Part shown: piece after piece, positions 54,230-62,746 of the stretch
Layout: every line of letters starts with the position of its first letter
Position numbering within the stretch: position 1 is the first letter of the stretch
DNA from: Natribacillus halophilus
GTDB taxonomy: Bacteria; Bacillota; Bacilli; Bacillales; Marinococcaceae
DNA: 64,000 nt
Assembly (NCBI RefSeq): GCF_900100185.1
Contig: NZ_FNEN01000008.1
Coordinates: 96,735 to 160,734, forward strand
Reading direction: 5' to 3'
The notes under the pieces: model-generated
The model's input: the letters and a program-made list of their open reading frames with translations, nothing else
Told to the model about the DNA's origin: nothing
Databases searched by the model: none
Made by a program: the position numbers and the translations under genes

Positions 54230-54646
54230 GGATGAAGGTTTGTTATGCGTCACGTACGTACCGGCGATGAAATCATGGATCGCCCGTTTGTCCTGGCGCA
54301 AAGTGACCATGAATATAGACACGATAATAGCGATACCGAACGTGAACCCATACACGAGGCCGGCGACGAATTCACGCATCACCATCGTCCCAAAGCTGAC
54401 ATCCGAATGATCTTTTTTTACTACGCGAATGCCAACAATGCGTTTCCCGACCGTATAACCGAACCAGAGGGCCGGCACGACAATGACATAAGCAAGGGCA
54501 AGCAATCCTTCACCCAGTTGCACGGCTTGACTCTGGGGATCAAGTCCCAGCGATAGCCCTATCGTTACGACAGCGCCTATTAACAGCCCATCTAAAAGAA
54601 TGGCTACCAAACGAATCCAAAATCCGCCAACATTAGACACGATCAA
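54227..54646 (-). CDS. RDD-family membrane protein
   Basis: A 139-residue protein with three to four helices. It has the family arginine and aspartates: GFWIRLVAILLDGLLIGAV near residue 8 and DKRAIHDFIAGTYV near the end. RDD proteins have been proposed as Na+/H+ exchangers in some salt-tolerant bacteria, which fits the context but is not proved here. It is 45 bases downstream of the CNNM gene on the same strand. Confidence 0.88.
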   Translation of the reverse strand: MIVSNVGGFWIRLVAILLDGLLIGAVVTIGLSLGLDPQSQAVQLGEGLLALAYVIVVPALWFGYTVGKRIVGIRVVKKDHSDVSFGTMVMREFVAGLVYGFTFGIAIIVSIFMVTLRQDKRAIHDFIAGTYVTHNKPSS

Positions 54647-54691
54647 TCACCTCCCCCTCTCCTTTCCCGATTTTACTAGGGCGGAAACTTT

Positions 54692-55936
54692 TCACTCTTC
54701 GGCCTCCGCCATTTTCTCAATCTCAACTCTTTTCAACGTGGCATCTTCGACCGTCAATATCGTAAATCGAAGATTCTCATATGCAAACGAATCCCCTTCC
54801 ATCGGAATATATTCAAGCTCGTTTAAAATAAAAGCAGCGAGCACATCTTCTTTTTCGGGAATTTCCGTACCAAAAACCGTGTTCAATCGTCTGAGCGTAA
54901 TTTTCCCGTTACAAATCATCCGATTGTCCGTCAAGCTTTCGATTAAGTCTTCATTGCCCAAATCCGTCTCATCTTCGATTTCCTGCCCGATCATCGCTTC
55001 AATGATGTCTTCATGACTTAACAGACCGACCGTGCCCCCGTATTCATCAAGGACGATCGCCACGTGCTTTTGTTCCTTTGACATCAGACGAAACACTTGT
55101 TCAATGGAATGGAATTCATTGACGAATAACGGGGACATGTCAGAGATTTGCGTCAGCTCCTGATCCAGGTCAACGGACCAATAGATAAGCCCTTTTGAAT
55201 GAAAAACGCCGATAATTGAGTCCATATCATCCCGGTAAATCGGATAACGGGTAAACCGATTGCCGAGGATAATGTCGCGCGCTTCTTCATATGAAGCGTC
55301 ATAGGGAATGCCGACGATTTCGACCCGCGGCGTTTTCAGGGCATCGCGAACATTAAGGTTGTAAAAATCGAGAACACCCTTGATGCGCTGTCCTTCTTCA
55401 CTCGCAAAGGTTCCTTCCGTGTGGGCGATATCAACCATCGTCCGCAGTTCCTCTTTGGAAATCGAAGATTCCTGTTCTTCGTCTTTCGATAACCCTTTAA
55501 TGACGGCTCCTGTTAATTTGGACAATAGATAGATAAACGGCTTTAAAAGCCATAAAACAAAGCGAATCACAGGAAACACAATGTAAGTCATACGATCAGG
55601 GAATGTGGCGGCAACGGACTTTGGTATCACCTCAGCGAAAACAATCAACGTGATGGTTAATATAGCCGTGGCGACGCCAACATTAAAACCATATTCAATC
55701 GCCATCATCGTCACAAGGGTCGGCAAAATCACATTCACCACATTATTACTGATCAGGATACCGGTGATAAACATATCCGGCTGGGACAATGTTTGCAGGA
55801 GCTTTACTGATTTACGATCATGATTGTCGGCTTTCGTTTGTACCTTCGTTCGATTCGCGGCTGTCATGGCCGTCTCACTTCCGGAAAAAAAGGCAGATGC
55901 GCACAAACATAACGCGATAGCTATGCCTATAAACAC
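54692..55936 (-). CDS. CNNM/CorC-type transporter (DUF21-CBS-CBS-CorC_HlyC), hemolysin C-like
   Basis: A 414-residue protein. Residues 1-180 are the DUF21 membrane domain with SGSETAMTAANRTKV near the start. Two CBS domains follow (about 200-325; RVEIVGIPYDASYEEARDII and IVLDEYGGTVGLLSHEDII), and then the CorC_HlyC domain (about 335-410; FILNELEYIPMEGDSF). The family exports or regulates Mg2+ (CNNM/MpfA type). It starts with GTG at 55936 after GGAGTTGAAAAC. It is probably transcribed with the RDD gene. Confidence 0.92.
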   Translation of the reverse strand: MFIGIAIALCLCASAFFSGSETAMTAANRTKVQTKADNHDRKSVKLLQTLSQPDMFITGILISNNVVNVILPTLVTMMAIEYGFNVGVATAILTITLIVFAEVIPKSVAATFPDRMTYIVFPVIRFVLWLLKPFIYLLSKLTGAVIKGLSKDEEQESSISKEELRTMVDIAHTEGTFASEEGQRIKGVLDFYNLNVRDALKTPRVEIVGIPYDASYEEARDIILGNRFTRYPIYRDDMDSIIGVFHSKGLIYWSVDLDQELTQISDMSPLFVNEFHSIEQVFRLMSKEQKHVAIVLDEYGGTVGLLSHEDIIEAMIGQEIEDETDLGNEDLIESLTDNRMICNGKITLRRLNTVFGTEIPEKEDVLAAFILNELEYIPMEGDSFAYENLRFTILTVEDATLKRVEIEKMAEAEE

Positions 55937-56106
55937 GTTTTCAACTCCTATGGAAAAAAGGGATCAGATTGTACTCCAACTATACAAAAGAAACGAGAAA
56001 ACGACAAATGAGTGATTCCTTATTACCCTGAAAATTTATCACATTCTATTCACATTTATTTAAATCTAGTATAAGATTAGTACAATACATACAAAGGGGG
56101 CTTAAC

Positions 56107-57459
56107 ATGCTGGAATGGTTCGAAAGCATAACAGGTGACATCAGTGATTTTGTCTGGGGCTTGCCATTGATCATTTTACTCGTAGGTACAGGTGTATACT
56201 TAACGGTTCGCCTAGCGTTCTACTCCTTTCGAATGTTGCCTTACGCATTAAAAATTTCTTTTTCAAAATCGGATAAAACATCCAAGGGAGACATCAGTCA
56301 TTTTCAGGCGCTGATGACGTCTCTGGCCGCAACAGTCGGAACGGGAAATGTCGTTGGCGTTGCCACCGCCGTCGTCGCCGGAGGACCCGGCGCCGTCTTT
56401 TGGATGTGGATTACGGCCCTTGTCGGGATGGCCACCAAGTATTCCGAGGCAATTCTCGGCGTCAAATATCGCCAGGAAAATGCCCGGGGAGAAATGTCCG
56501 GCGGTCCGATGTATTACATTGAGAAAGGACTTGGGCAAAAATGGCTGGCTGTTCTTTTTGCGATTTTTGCAGTATTTGCGGCCATCTTCGGCATTGGAAA
56601 CATGATTCAGGCGAACGCGGCTGCGGACGTGGCCAATGACGTTTTTAATGTGCCGTTATGGGCCACCGGTGTCGTATTTATGATTCTCATCGGCCTGGTC
56701 ATCATCGGTGGCATTAAGAGCATCGGGCGCGTGGTCGCCTTTATCGTCCCGTTTATGGTCGTTGTTTACCTCGTTGCCGGCGTTCTTCTGATTATTTTCA
56801 ATGCGGACGCTGTTGGCGGCGCATTTGGTTTAATCTTTACGGATGCCTTTACAGGACAAGCCGTTGCCGGCGGTGCCATTGGTACGGTGATTCAAATGGG
56901 GGTAGCCCGCGGGCTCTTTTCCAACGAAGCCGGCCTCGGTACCGGCGGGATTGCCGCAGCCGCTGCGAAGACGGACGTCCCGGCCCGTCAGGCTTTGATT
57001 TCCATGACGCAAGTGTTCATTGACACGATCATCGTTTGTACAGTGACAGGTCTCGCCCTTGTCATGGCTGATATGTACATGCGCGATATCGAAGGCGCGG
57101 CTCTTACCGCACAATCCTTTGATGCGCTGCTTCCGGCCTACGGCAATGTTGTCGTCGCGGTAACGTTACTGTTCTTTATCTACTCGACGATTCTCGGCTG
57201 GGCGTATTTCGGCGAAAAGTGTTTCACATACCTTGCCGGCACCAATTTCACACTCGTCTACCGCATCGTCTTCGTTTTGGCTATTTTTCCCGGGGCAACG
57301 TTATCGCTCGATACCGTCTGGAATCTCGGGGATATCTTTAACGGCTTAATGGCGATTCCGAACCTCATCGGGCTATTACTCTTATCAGGCGTTGTCGTCA
57401 GGGAAACGAAACGGTTTAATGAAATACGGGCTTATGAAAAAGGGAAAACGAGTATGTAA
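56107..57459 (+). CDS. Sodium:alanine symporter (AGCS family)
   Basis: A 450-residue symporter for alanine, glycine or glutamine with Na+. Characteristic segments are LAATVGTGNVVGVATAVVAGGPGAVFW near residue 78 (given in shortened form TVGTGNVVGVAT), SGGPMYYIEKGLG near 139, and GLFSNEAGLGTGGIAAAAA near 270. About 11 helices. AAAGGGGGC precedes the ATG. It is a single-gene unit with its own terminator. Confidence 0.95.
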   Translation: MLEWFESITGDISDFVWGLPLIILLVGTGVYLTVRLAFYSFRMLPYALKISFSKSDKTSKGDISHFQALMTSLAATVGTGNVVGVATAVVAGGPGAVFWMWITALVGMATKYSEAILGVKYRQENARGEMSGGPMYYIEKGLGQKWLAVLFAIFAVFAAIFGIGNMIQANAAADVANDVFNVPLWATGVVFMILIGLVIIGGIKSIGRVVAFIVPFMVVVYLVAGVLLIIFNADAVGGAFGLIFTDAFTGQAVAGGAIGTVIQMGVARGLFSNEAGLGTGGIAAAAAKTDVPARQALISMTQVFIDTIIVCTVTGLALVMADMYMRDIEGAALTAQSFDALLPAYGNVVVAVTLLFFIYSTILGWAYFGEKCFTYLAGTNFTLVYRIVFVLAIFPGATLSLDTVWNLGDIFNGLMAIPNLIGLLLLSGVVVRETKRFNEIRAYEKGKTSM

Positions 57460-57464
57460 CGTGA

Positions 57465-57500
57465 AACGCCTCGATCGAGACCAGATCGAGGCGTTTTTCC
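57465..57500. terminator. Terminator between the AGCS and TSUP genes
   Basis: Perfect 12-base arms AACGCCTCGATC and GATCGAGGCGTT with a seven-base loop and a run of five T. Confidence 0.9.
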
Positions 57501-57502
57501 AG

Positions 57503-58240
57503 CTAAGAGAATAGAATTAAATTCAGCGCGGCGATCAACACGAGCGCCATCGCGATCATTCGGATCAAGTGGGTCGGTAATTTTTCAAACCATCTCATTC
57601 CCAATTGCGCGCCTATGATCACCGCGAAAATACCGGCGAGGAAGTAAAGCGGAAACGACGGTTCGAAGTCTCCATTGATGCCGTGGAGGAGCAGCGAAAA
57701 TAAACACGTGATCACCGTGACGATTTGCACATTCGCCGTATACCGATGCTTATCGTCTTTGTATAACAACAGACAATAGACGACGAGAAACGTGCCCCCA
57801 ACCGCAAATAAACCTCCAAAAAATCCATTTAAGAGGCCCAGAACAATCGGCAGCAGATGGTGACTTTTTTTCACATTCAAATCTCTTTTGGTACTAAAAT
57901 ATAAATATACGACGAGCGCGATCAGAAAATAACCAAGCCACGTTTGCATAAATGCCATTTCTCCATACGTCGATAACACAAAAAACGAGCCAATACGCCC
58001 TATAAAAGAAACAGCAATAAAAACGAGTAATCCCTTGAAATTGATATATTTATAATGCCTTACGAGAATCGTTAACGCGGTGGCTGCTATGAAGGATAAA
58101 ACGAGCAATGTGCTCTCCTGGATGGTAAGAATCAAGGGTAGAAAACCCATCGCCACCAGGCCAAGCCCAAACCCGCTCGCACCTTGCACAAAAGCGCCAA
58201 TCATAACAATCACAAAAACCAAAAGCAATTCCCAAAACAT
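57503..58240 (-). CDS. TSUP (TauE/SafE)-family permease
   Basis: A 245-residue protein with about eight helices in two similar halves. The glycine-rich GAFVQGASGFGLGLVAMGFLP near residue 16 and GLLNGFFGGLFAVGGTFLVV near residue 135 are the two family motifs. TSUP members export sulfite, sulfoacetate or other organic anions; the substrate here is not evident. It is convergent with the AGCS gene and divergent from the NRDE gene. Confidence 0.9.
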   Translation of the reverse strand: MFWELLLVFVIVMIGAFVQGASGFGLGLVAMGFLPLILTIQESTLLVLSFIAATALTILVRHYKYINFKGLLVFIAVSFIGRIGSFFVLSTYGEMAFMQTWLGYFLIALVVYLYFSTKRDLNVKKSHHLLPIVLGLLNGFFGGLFAVGGTFLVVYCLLLYKDDKHRYTANVQIVTVITCLFSLLLHGINGDFEPSFPLYFLAGIFAVIIGAQLGMRWFEKLPTHLIRMIAMALVLIAALNLILFS

Positions 58241-58337
58241 CTATATCCGTCCTACTGGTAGACTTATTCGACGATCTCTATTCTATCATATATGATGTAG
58301 ATATCGGACCTTGTAATAAAAAGGAGACGTCACTCAT

Positions 58338-59099
58338 ATGTGCCTTATCAATTTCCGTTGGCAAGATCATTCCGAGTATAAAATCATTATCGCTGCAAAT
58401 AGAGATGAATTTTACGAGCGCCCCACCGCGCCTGCGCATTTCTGGGAAGACGCTCCGGAATTATTGGCAGGACGGGATCTTTTGCAACACGGGACATGGC
58501 TCGGCATCACGACACAAGGCAAATTCGCAGCCTTAACCAATTTTCGCGATCCGCAGCAAAGGAACCCCGACAAAATCTCCCGGGGGGCCATCATTAAAGA
58601 CTATTTAACAGCGGATACATCGCCCCGCGACTATATGCAATCGCTGCAAAATAAAAAGGACGATTATGCCGGTTTTAATTTAATTGCCGGAAGGCCCGAT
58701 GAACTTTTTCATTATAACAACGTTCATGATGAGTTAAGTAAAATAAGCCCCGGCACTCACGGAGTGAGTAATGATTCATTGAACACACCGTGGCCAAAGG
58801 TCGAAAAAGGCAAACATTTATTGAATGTTCATACACAAACAAATGACGTTGAAACAGAGAACCTCTTCCACATGCTTTCCGACACGGAGCAAGCGGCGGA
58901 TGAATCATTGCCGTCTACAGGCGTCAGTCTGGATCTGGAGAGAAAATTGTCCCCACTGTTTATAAAAACAGGTGATTATGGCACACGTGCTTCTACCGTG
59001 CTGCTCATCGACAAACAAAACCAGGTCACATTTGTGGAACGGAGTTTTGACAGAGGCGAGTTTGCGGGTGAGGAGTTCTTTTCGTTCCAGGTCGATTAG
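58338..59099 (+). CDS. NRDE-family (TANGO2-like) protein
   Basis: A 253-residue protein. It starts with MCLINF and has IIAANRDEFYERPT near residue 20, the NRDE signature, then GLTT-like and GVSNDSLNTPWPKV (about 150). The family, named after its Asn-Arg-Asp-Glu motif, includes the human TANGO2 protein; a cysteine at position 2 suggests an Ntn-type fold, and a role in haem handling has been proposed. Aggregate role in Bacillaceae is unknown. AAGGAGACG precedes the ATG. Confidence 0.9.
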   Translation: MCLINFRWQDHSEYKIIIAANRDEFYERPTAPAHFWEDAPELLAGRDLLQHGTWLGITTQGKFAALTNFRDPQQRNPDKISRGAIIKDYLTADTSPRDYMQSLQNKKDDYAGFNLIAGRPDELFHYNNVHDELSKISPGTHGVSNDSLNTPWPKVEKGKHLLNVHTQTNDVETENLFHMLSDTEQAADESLPSTGVSLDLERKLSPLFIKTGDYGTRASTVLLIDKQNQVTFVERSFDRGEFAGEEFFSFQVD

Positions 59100-59152
59100 T
59101 ATGGGAACAAAATGAAAAAATAACCCGCCCCTTTCAAGAGACGGGATTCCCG

Positions 59153-60043
59153 CTACAAATTCTCTTTGAGTCGTTTCAGAATCCGTTCATAGTCATCTTT
59201 GTCGAGACCGGGGGCGAACATTTCCGTTTTTTCTTCTAAATCAGGGACGGGCGCGCCTTCGGGCATGCCATGAATCACATGTAAAGGTTCACCTGTTTCC
59301 GGATTTTCCCCTTTCCAAATCTGGTCAATATTACTGTAATCGGATTCGCCCCACGTATAGAGGACGTTAAAAAGCCCCTGATCCATATATTTTCTGGCCC
59401 GATCAAAAGCATAATTATCCGGCCGTGGCACGGGGAGCATTTTTCCGACATCTACACCAGTAGCTACTTCAATCGCTTTTGCATACGCGATGATATGCGT
59501 TCCGCCCCTGACGAGTAAGTATCCACACAACTCCCGGGCCGTGGGATTCGTCGTCATTTCATACACACGCATCTTGTGATGGCGGGCGCCGATCTCCAGA
59601 AAATAATTGTGAAGCAAATCCTCAACTAAAGCCCCGCTTCCGTGGACATATCCTCCTTCCCAAGGTCTTCCCATACCATCAGCCGGCAGAGACGTTTGGG
59701 CTGTTGTCGTAAAATGATAGGAATAACGAGCATCTTTTCCGATTTGCAATGGGGCTGTATCCGGGTCCCCGGGATTCGTCGTACCATGAGACATAAGGTT
59801 GATCGCGGTGGATACGAGTTCCACGTGACCGAATTCTTCAGCCGTGATGCTCGCAATGAGATTATAAAAGGGGAGAAACTTCTTTTTGCCGCGAAAATTG
59901 AAGGATTGAAACATATAATTGTTGAGCGTCGACATTTCACCAAATTCCCCGCCCAGGAGATCCTGAACCGCGGCAGCCCCATTAATATCCCCATGTTCAG
60001 GCCTTGGCAAGTCAATCACGAGTTTGTTCACACGCTTCATCAT
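59153..60043 (-). CDS. Manganese catalase
   Basis: A 296-residue di-manganese catalase that breaks down H2O2. The ATG at 60043 follows GGGGGAATCGACTG and gives the usual N-terminus MMKRVNKLVIDLP. Metal ligands are in GGEFGEMSTLNNY (about 36), ITAEEFGHVELVST (about 65-70), LVEDLLHNYFLE (about 148) and GGTHIIAYAKAI (about 181). The length equals that of non-haem catalases, including coat-type members of Bacillus. It is 65 bases downstream of the DUF2642-like gene. Confidence 0.95.
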   Translation of the reverse strand: MMKRVNKLVIDLPRPEHGDINGAAAVQDLLGGEFGEMSTLNNYMFQSFNFRGKKKFLPFYNLIASITAEEFGHVELVSTAINLMSHGTTNPGDPDTAPLQIGKDARYSYHFTTTAQTSLPADGMGRPWEGGYVHGSGALVEDLLHNYFLEIGARHHKMRVYEMTTNPTARELCGYLLVRGGTHIIAYAKAIEVATGVDVGKMLPVPRPDNYAFDRARKYMDQGLFNVLYTWGESDYSNIDQIWKGENPETGEPLHVIHGMPEGAPVPDLEEKTEMFAPGLDKDDYERILKRLKENL

Positions 60044-60108
60044 CAGTCGATTCCCCCGATCAAATGTGGTCATCATTTGATGATTATGAAAGGGGAAATA
60101 AAATTATT

Positions 60109-60339
60109 CTATTCATGATGCTTCTTGTCGTCTTCATCCCGATAAAACCAGATGATTTGCGCTACCCTGACAGAAAATAACCGTCCTCCCATTTCCACCA
60201 TGATATGATCAGGCTGAACACTTTCCAATTTTCCCCGTAACGTTCCGCGTGTCGTTTGAATCCCGATCATTTCGCCTTCGAGCTCTAACAAACCTTGGTA
60301 TACAAAAGGGTCGCTAAGCGTCCATTCGATATGGCTCAT
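60109..60339 (-). CDS. DUF2642-like small protein (YuzF-like)
   Basis: A 76-residue protein. The core EGEMIGIQTTRGTLRGKLES with DHIMVEMGGRLFSVRVAQII has the small beta-barrel pattern of the DUF2642 family, known in Bacillus as coat-related or general small proteins. It precedes the manganese catalase on the same strand. Pairing of such a protein with a catalase is suggestive of spore coat, but no sporulation promoter is visible. Function unknown. Confidence 0.75.
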   Translation of the reverse strand: MSHIEWTLSDPFVYQGLLELEGEMIGIQTTRGTLRGKLESVQPDHIMVEMGGRLFSVRVAQIIWFYRDEDDKKHHE

Positions 60340-60403
60340 TTTCGTCCCACTCCCTTAATATTATCATGGTTAGCCTATGCAAAAGCAGAAAGTGGGTGTT
60401 AGT

Positions 60404-61129
60404 CTACTTCGGGTTCGTCGCCCAAAGTTCGGTGTTTTTCACGAACATGCGCGGGTGGAGTTTCAATTGTGATACAACCACATCAGCCAAGTCTTCCGCC
60501 TGCATAAAATGCTCGTTGTCTTCACTGCCGTCACTCAAGTTATTTTCGGCGGTGAAGTCGGTAATCACTTTGCTTGGTGTGATGGCCTGCACGCGGATAT
60601 TTTCTCTTCGCATTTCTCGCATTAATGATTCCGTGAGCCCATGCAACGCGAATTTCGTGGCGCTATACGCACTGGAGCCTTCGGTTCCGCGAACACCTGA
60701 CGTTGAAGAAATATTCACGATGTCTCCGGCTTGGCGCTCGATCATGTCCGGAAGAACGGCCTGTGTCACATGATAAACACCCATCACATTGACCTCCCAA
60801 ACATATCGCCAATCATCTTCACTGAGATCCATAAAGCGGCCGTACTTGCCGATGCCGGCATTATTAATCAAAATATCCACCGATCCAAGTCCGTCTTTGA
60901 TCTGCTTGATGGCTGCCTGCACCGCGTCCCTATCGGAAACATCCGCTTGGGCGCTCACAGCCTTCACCTCGTACCTTTTCAGTTCTTCTGCCACATTTTC
61001 AACGTTCGCACTCGTTCTCCCTACGAGACCGACATGCACACCTTCCTCGGCAAGCTTATGCGCAAGCGCACGGCCAATGCCACGTCCCGCGCCGGTAATT
61101 AATGCTGTTTTTCCTGTTAGTGATTGCAT
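60404..61129 (-). CDS. SDR-family 3-ketoacyl-ACP reductase-like oxidoreductase
   Basis: A 241-residue short-chain dehydrogenase. [16 protein letters not shown] near residue 11 (NADP(H) loop), INNAGIG near 87, [22 protein letters not shown] (Ser, Tyr, Lys) around 140-158. It is close to YkvO/FabG-like stress reductases. It begins two bases after the upstream SMR gene ends, so it is part of the TetR-SMR-SMR-SDR unit and may convert the compound that induces or is exported by the pump. Substrate unknown. Confidence 0.92.
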   Translation of the reverse strand: MQSLTGKTALITGAGRGIGRALAHKLAEEGVHVGLVGRTSANVENVAEELKRYEVKAVSAQADVSDRDAVQAAIKQIKDGLGSVDILINNAGIGKYGRFMDLSEDDWRYVWEVNVMGVYHVTQAVLPDMIERQAGDIVNISSTSGVRGTEGSSAYSATKFALHGLTESLMREMRRENIRVQAITPSKVITDFTAENNLSDGSEDNEHFMQAEDLADVVVSQLKLHPRMFVKNTELWATNPK

Positions 61130-61131
61130 AG

Positions 61132-61503
61132 TTAAAACTCCTTCTCTACTTGTAAGCCTTGATTTGTTTCTTTTTCATTTAAAAATAAACTCATCGCCCA
61201 TACGCCTGCGATGATAAAAATGAGGCCTGTAATTCGAACGGGACCAAACGCTTCATCAAAAACGATGACTCCTATAAGGGCTACAATACCGGTACCGGCC
61301 CCGACCCAAATCGCATAGGCAATCGCCAAAGGAATGTAGACCAATGCTTTTGACAGAAAATAGATCGCTCCCAGCATACCGATAAAAACAAGTGCTGTAT
61401 TCCACGTATTGGTGAATCCGGCTGCCAACTTTACATTTGTCGTCGCGATGACTTCAAAGACGATGGCAATGATGAGCCAGACGATCCCTATTTTTCTTCC
61501 CAT
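61132..61503 (-). CDS. SMR-family efflux subunit A (with the conserved glutamate)
   Basis: A 123-residue protein with four helices. The first contains [20 protein letters not shown], with the glutamate (residue 17) that binds H+ and cationic drugs in all functional small multidrug resistance proteins. It is slightly longer than the common 105-110 residues. It forms a pair with the next-upstream SMR gene (12-base gap), as in EbrAB or YkkCD-like heteromeric pumps. Confidence 0.92.
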   Translation of the reverse strand: MGRKIGIVWLIIAIVFEVIATTNVKLAAGFTNTWNTALVFIGMLGAIYFLSKALVYIPLAIAYAIWVGAGTGIVALIGVIVFDEAFGPVRITGLIFIIAGVWAMSLFLNEKETNQGLQVEKEF

Positions 61504-61515
61504 AACGCCCCCTCC

Positions 61516-61824
61516 TTAAACATTCAAAAGAACAACCCCGGCGATAATGACTCCCATCGAGATCACCACTTTTTTGTTTAGTTGCTCATTAAAAACGAGC
61601 ACACCCACGAAAGCCGTCAAAATCACACCGATTCCGCTCCATGTCGCATACGTGACGCCAACGGGAAGTTCCAGCATAACCACCGACAGCAAATAAAACG
61701 TGATCAAATAAATGACGACACCCACCGTCGCCGGGCCCCATCGTTGAAAGCCGCTGGATTTTTTTAACGCTGCATCTCCAACCGATGCAAGCACAATGGC
61801 GACCATTAGCAGAACATAGATCAT
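61516..61824 (-). CDS. SMR-family efflux subunit B (conserved glutamate missing)
   Basis: A 102-residue four-helix protein of the same family. The first helix reads MVAIVLASVGDAALKKSSGF: at the place of the essential glutamate there is alanine (or serine by shifted alignment), and an aspartate lies four residues later. The rest, including PVGVTYATWSGIGVI, is typical. It may be the non-proton-binding partner of a heteromer with the adjacent subunit. Translated from 61824 behind GGAGGTGG. Confidence 0.88.
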   Translation of the reverse strand: MIYVLLMVAIVLASVGDAALKKSSGFQRWGPATVGVVIYLITFYLLSVVMLELPVGVTYATWSGIGVILTAFVGVLVFNEQLNKKVVISMGVIIAGVVLLNV

Positions 61825-61842
61825 CGGCGCCCACCTCCTTTA

Positions 61843-61860
61843 ACCGTCCAGACGGTCAGT
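61843..61860. promoter_or_regulatory. TetR-type operator between tetR and the SMR genes
   Basis: ACCGTCCAGACGGTCAGT, a dyad around GTCCAGAC. Its complement matches the site in front of tetR (62435-62452) at 16 of 18 positions in orientation toward the genes. It lies in the leader of the SMR genes. Confidence 0.7.
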
Positions 61861-61878
61861 GTAGTAAAAAAAGGAGTC

Positions 61879-62412
61879 TTAACTCCCGCGTTCCATCAGC
61901 TCCTTTACAACGTTAAGCACGTGTTCCCGATCTTCATTGCCGGCCGGATGGATCTCGAACAAATTTTCAAACCATAATCCGCTTGTAATCAAACGGATGA
62001 TGACGGCCGCTTCCTCCGTATTTTCCTCCCGTAAACGTCGCATCCATTCGGTATATTGTTGTTGCATGGAAGCCAACAATTCACGATCATCGGCAATCGC
62101 CACGATCGCGCTTTTATCCATCGTCGAAATGTCGTCACCTTGATCGATATCATTTAGCGTTGATAATACATAACTGAGGGAAAAATCATTTTCGTTTTCA
62201 TATGCAGCAATGGATTCGTTTGAACGCTTGAACACATAGTGCACCATACCTTCCAGAAGCGCCTGCTTGCTCGGAAAATGATACAGTAAACCCCCTTTGC
62301 TGATGTCGGCTTCCTCGGCAACCTGTTCAAGTGTGACTTGACCAATGCCTACATGGGAGACGATCTTTGCTGCAGCTTTTAAAATGTCTTCTCGCTTTGC
62401 CATCATTATCAT
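61879..62412 (-). CDS. TetR/AcrR-family regulator of the SMR operon
   Basis: A 177-residue TetR-family repressor with the HTH QVTLEQVAEEADISKGGLLY near residue 25 and a C-terminal domain as in regulators of small drug pumps. It leads the unit tetR-SMR-SMR-SDR, and a matching dyad lies before it and after it. It probably represses itself and the pump until a cationic compound binds. Confidence 0.92.
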   Translation of the reverse strand: MIMMAKREDILKAAAKIVSHVGIGQVTLEQVAEEADISKGGLLYHFPSKQALLEGMVHYVFKRSNESIAAYENENDFSLSYVLSTLNDIDQGDDISTMDKSAIVAIADDRELLASMQQQYTEWMRRLREENTEEAAVIIRLITSGLWFENLFEIHPAGNEDREHVLNVVKELMERGS

Positions 62413-62429
62413 CTCTTTTCCTACTCGTT

Positions 62430-62459
62430 ATTTTACCGTCTGGACAGTCAGTTTGTCAA
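62430..62459 (-). promoter_or_regulatory. tetR promoter with overlapping operator
   Basis: On the minus strand TTGACA (62459-62454) and TAAAAT (62435-62430) with 18-base spacing. The operator copy ACCGTCTGGACAGTCAGT (62435-62452) fills the spacer, so bound TetR would block RNA polymerase. Confidence 0.75.
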
Positions 62460-62460
62460 A

Positions 62461-62528
62461 ATAAAGAAAACTTGGCTTATCGCCAAGCCTGGCGAAAGCC
62501 TTAGTTGCACTTATGCATGATAAGAAAG
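62461..62528 (-). repeat. Dispersed hairpin repeat, copy 2
   Basis: The reverse complement of 62461-62528 aligns with copy 1 (3942-4014) over its whole length with only a few changes and a short gap in the loop and stem: same GCATAAGTGCAACTAAGG, same GGCTTGGCGATAAGCCAAG, same TTTTCTTTAT end. One arm of the stem has lost a base. It touches the -35 box of the tetR promoter and lies between two genes of the same strand. Confidence 0.8.
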
Positions 62529-62542
62529 TTACTTTCTTATCT

Positions 62543-62577
62543 CTAAAAAAAGATGCCCCTTGGAGCACCTTTTTAAT
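62543..62577 (-). terminator. Terminator after the 57-residue membrane protein gene
   Basis: On the minus strand GGTGCTCC and GGGGCATC form a hairpin (with one mismatch and a G-U pair) followed by seven T; it begins at the stop codon of the small gene. Confidence 0.7.
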
Positions 62578-62746
62578 TTCCGCTCATAAAGATTCGCCAG
62601 AACGCCATAATCAAGACAATCTGCGACACGATGAGCGTCACGATCCAAAGCATATGCCCATATACGGCAAAGATTCCGGCCCCCATGGCCAGGACGATCG
62701 CTAAACCGAACATGCCGAGCGCTTTTTTGTCTTTTAATTTTGCCAT
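62573..62746 (-). CDS. Small membrane protein, 57 residues
   Basis: A short frame MAKLKDKKALGMFGLAIVLA...FWRIFMSGN with two hydrophobic helices (LGMFGLAIVLAMGAGIFAVY and LWIVTLIVSQIVLIMAFW) separated by GHM. The start overlaps the last 13 bases of ykwC and it ends in a terminator, so translation is probably coupled to ykwC. There is no independent Shine-Dalgarno. Its composition is too biased toward membrane residues to be chance. Function unknown. Confidence 0.7.
   Translation of the reverse strand: MAKLKDKKALGMFGLAIVLAMGAGIFAVYGHMLWIVTLIVSQIVLIMAFWRIFMSGN

Noticed and set aside
61500..62412. Guanidine (ykkC-type) riboswitch for the SMR pair
   Set aside because: The leader is too short and contains a TetR-type dyad; no conserved riboswitch elements are visible.
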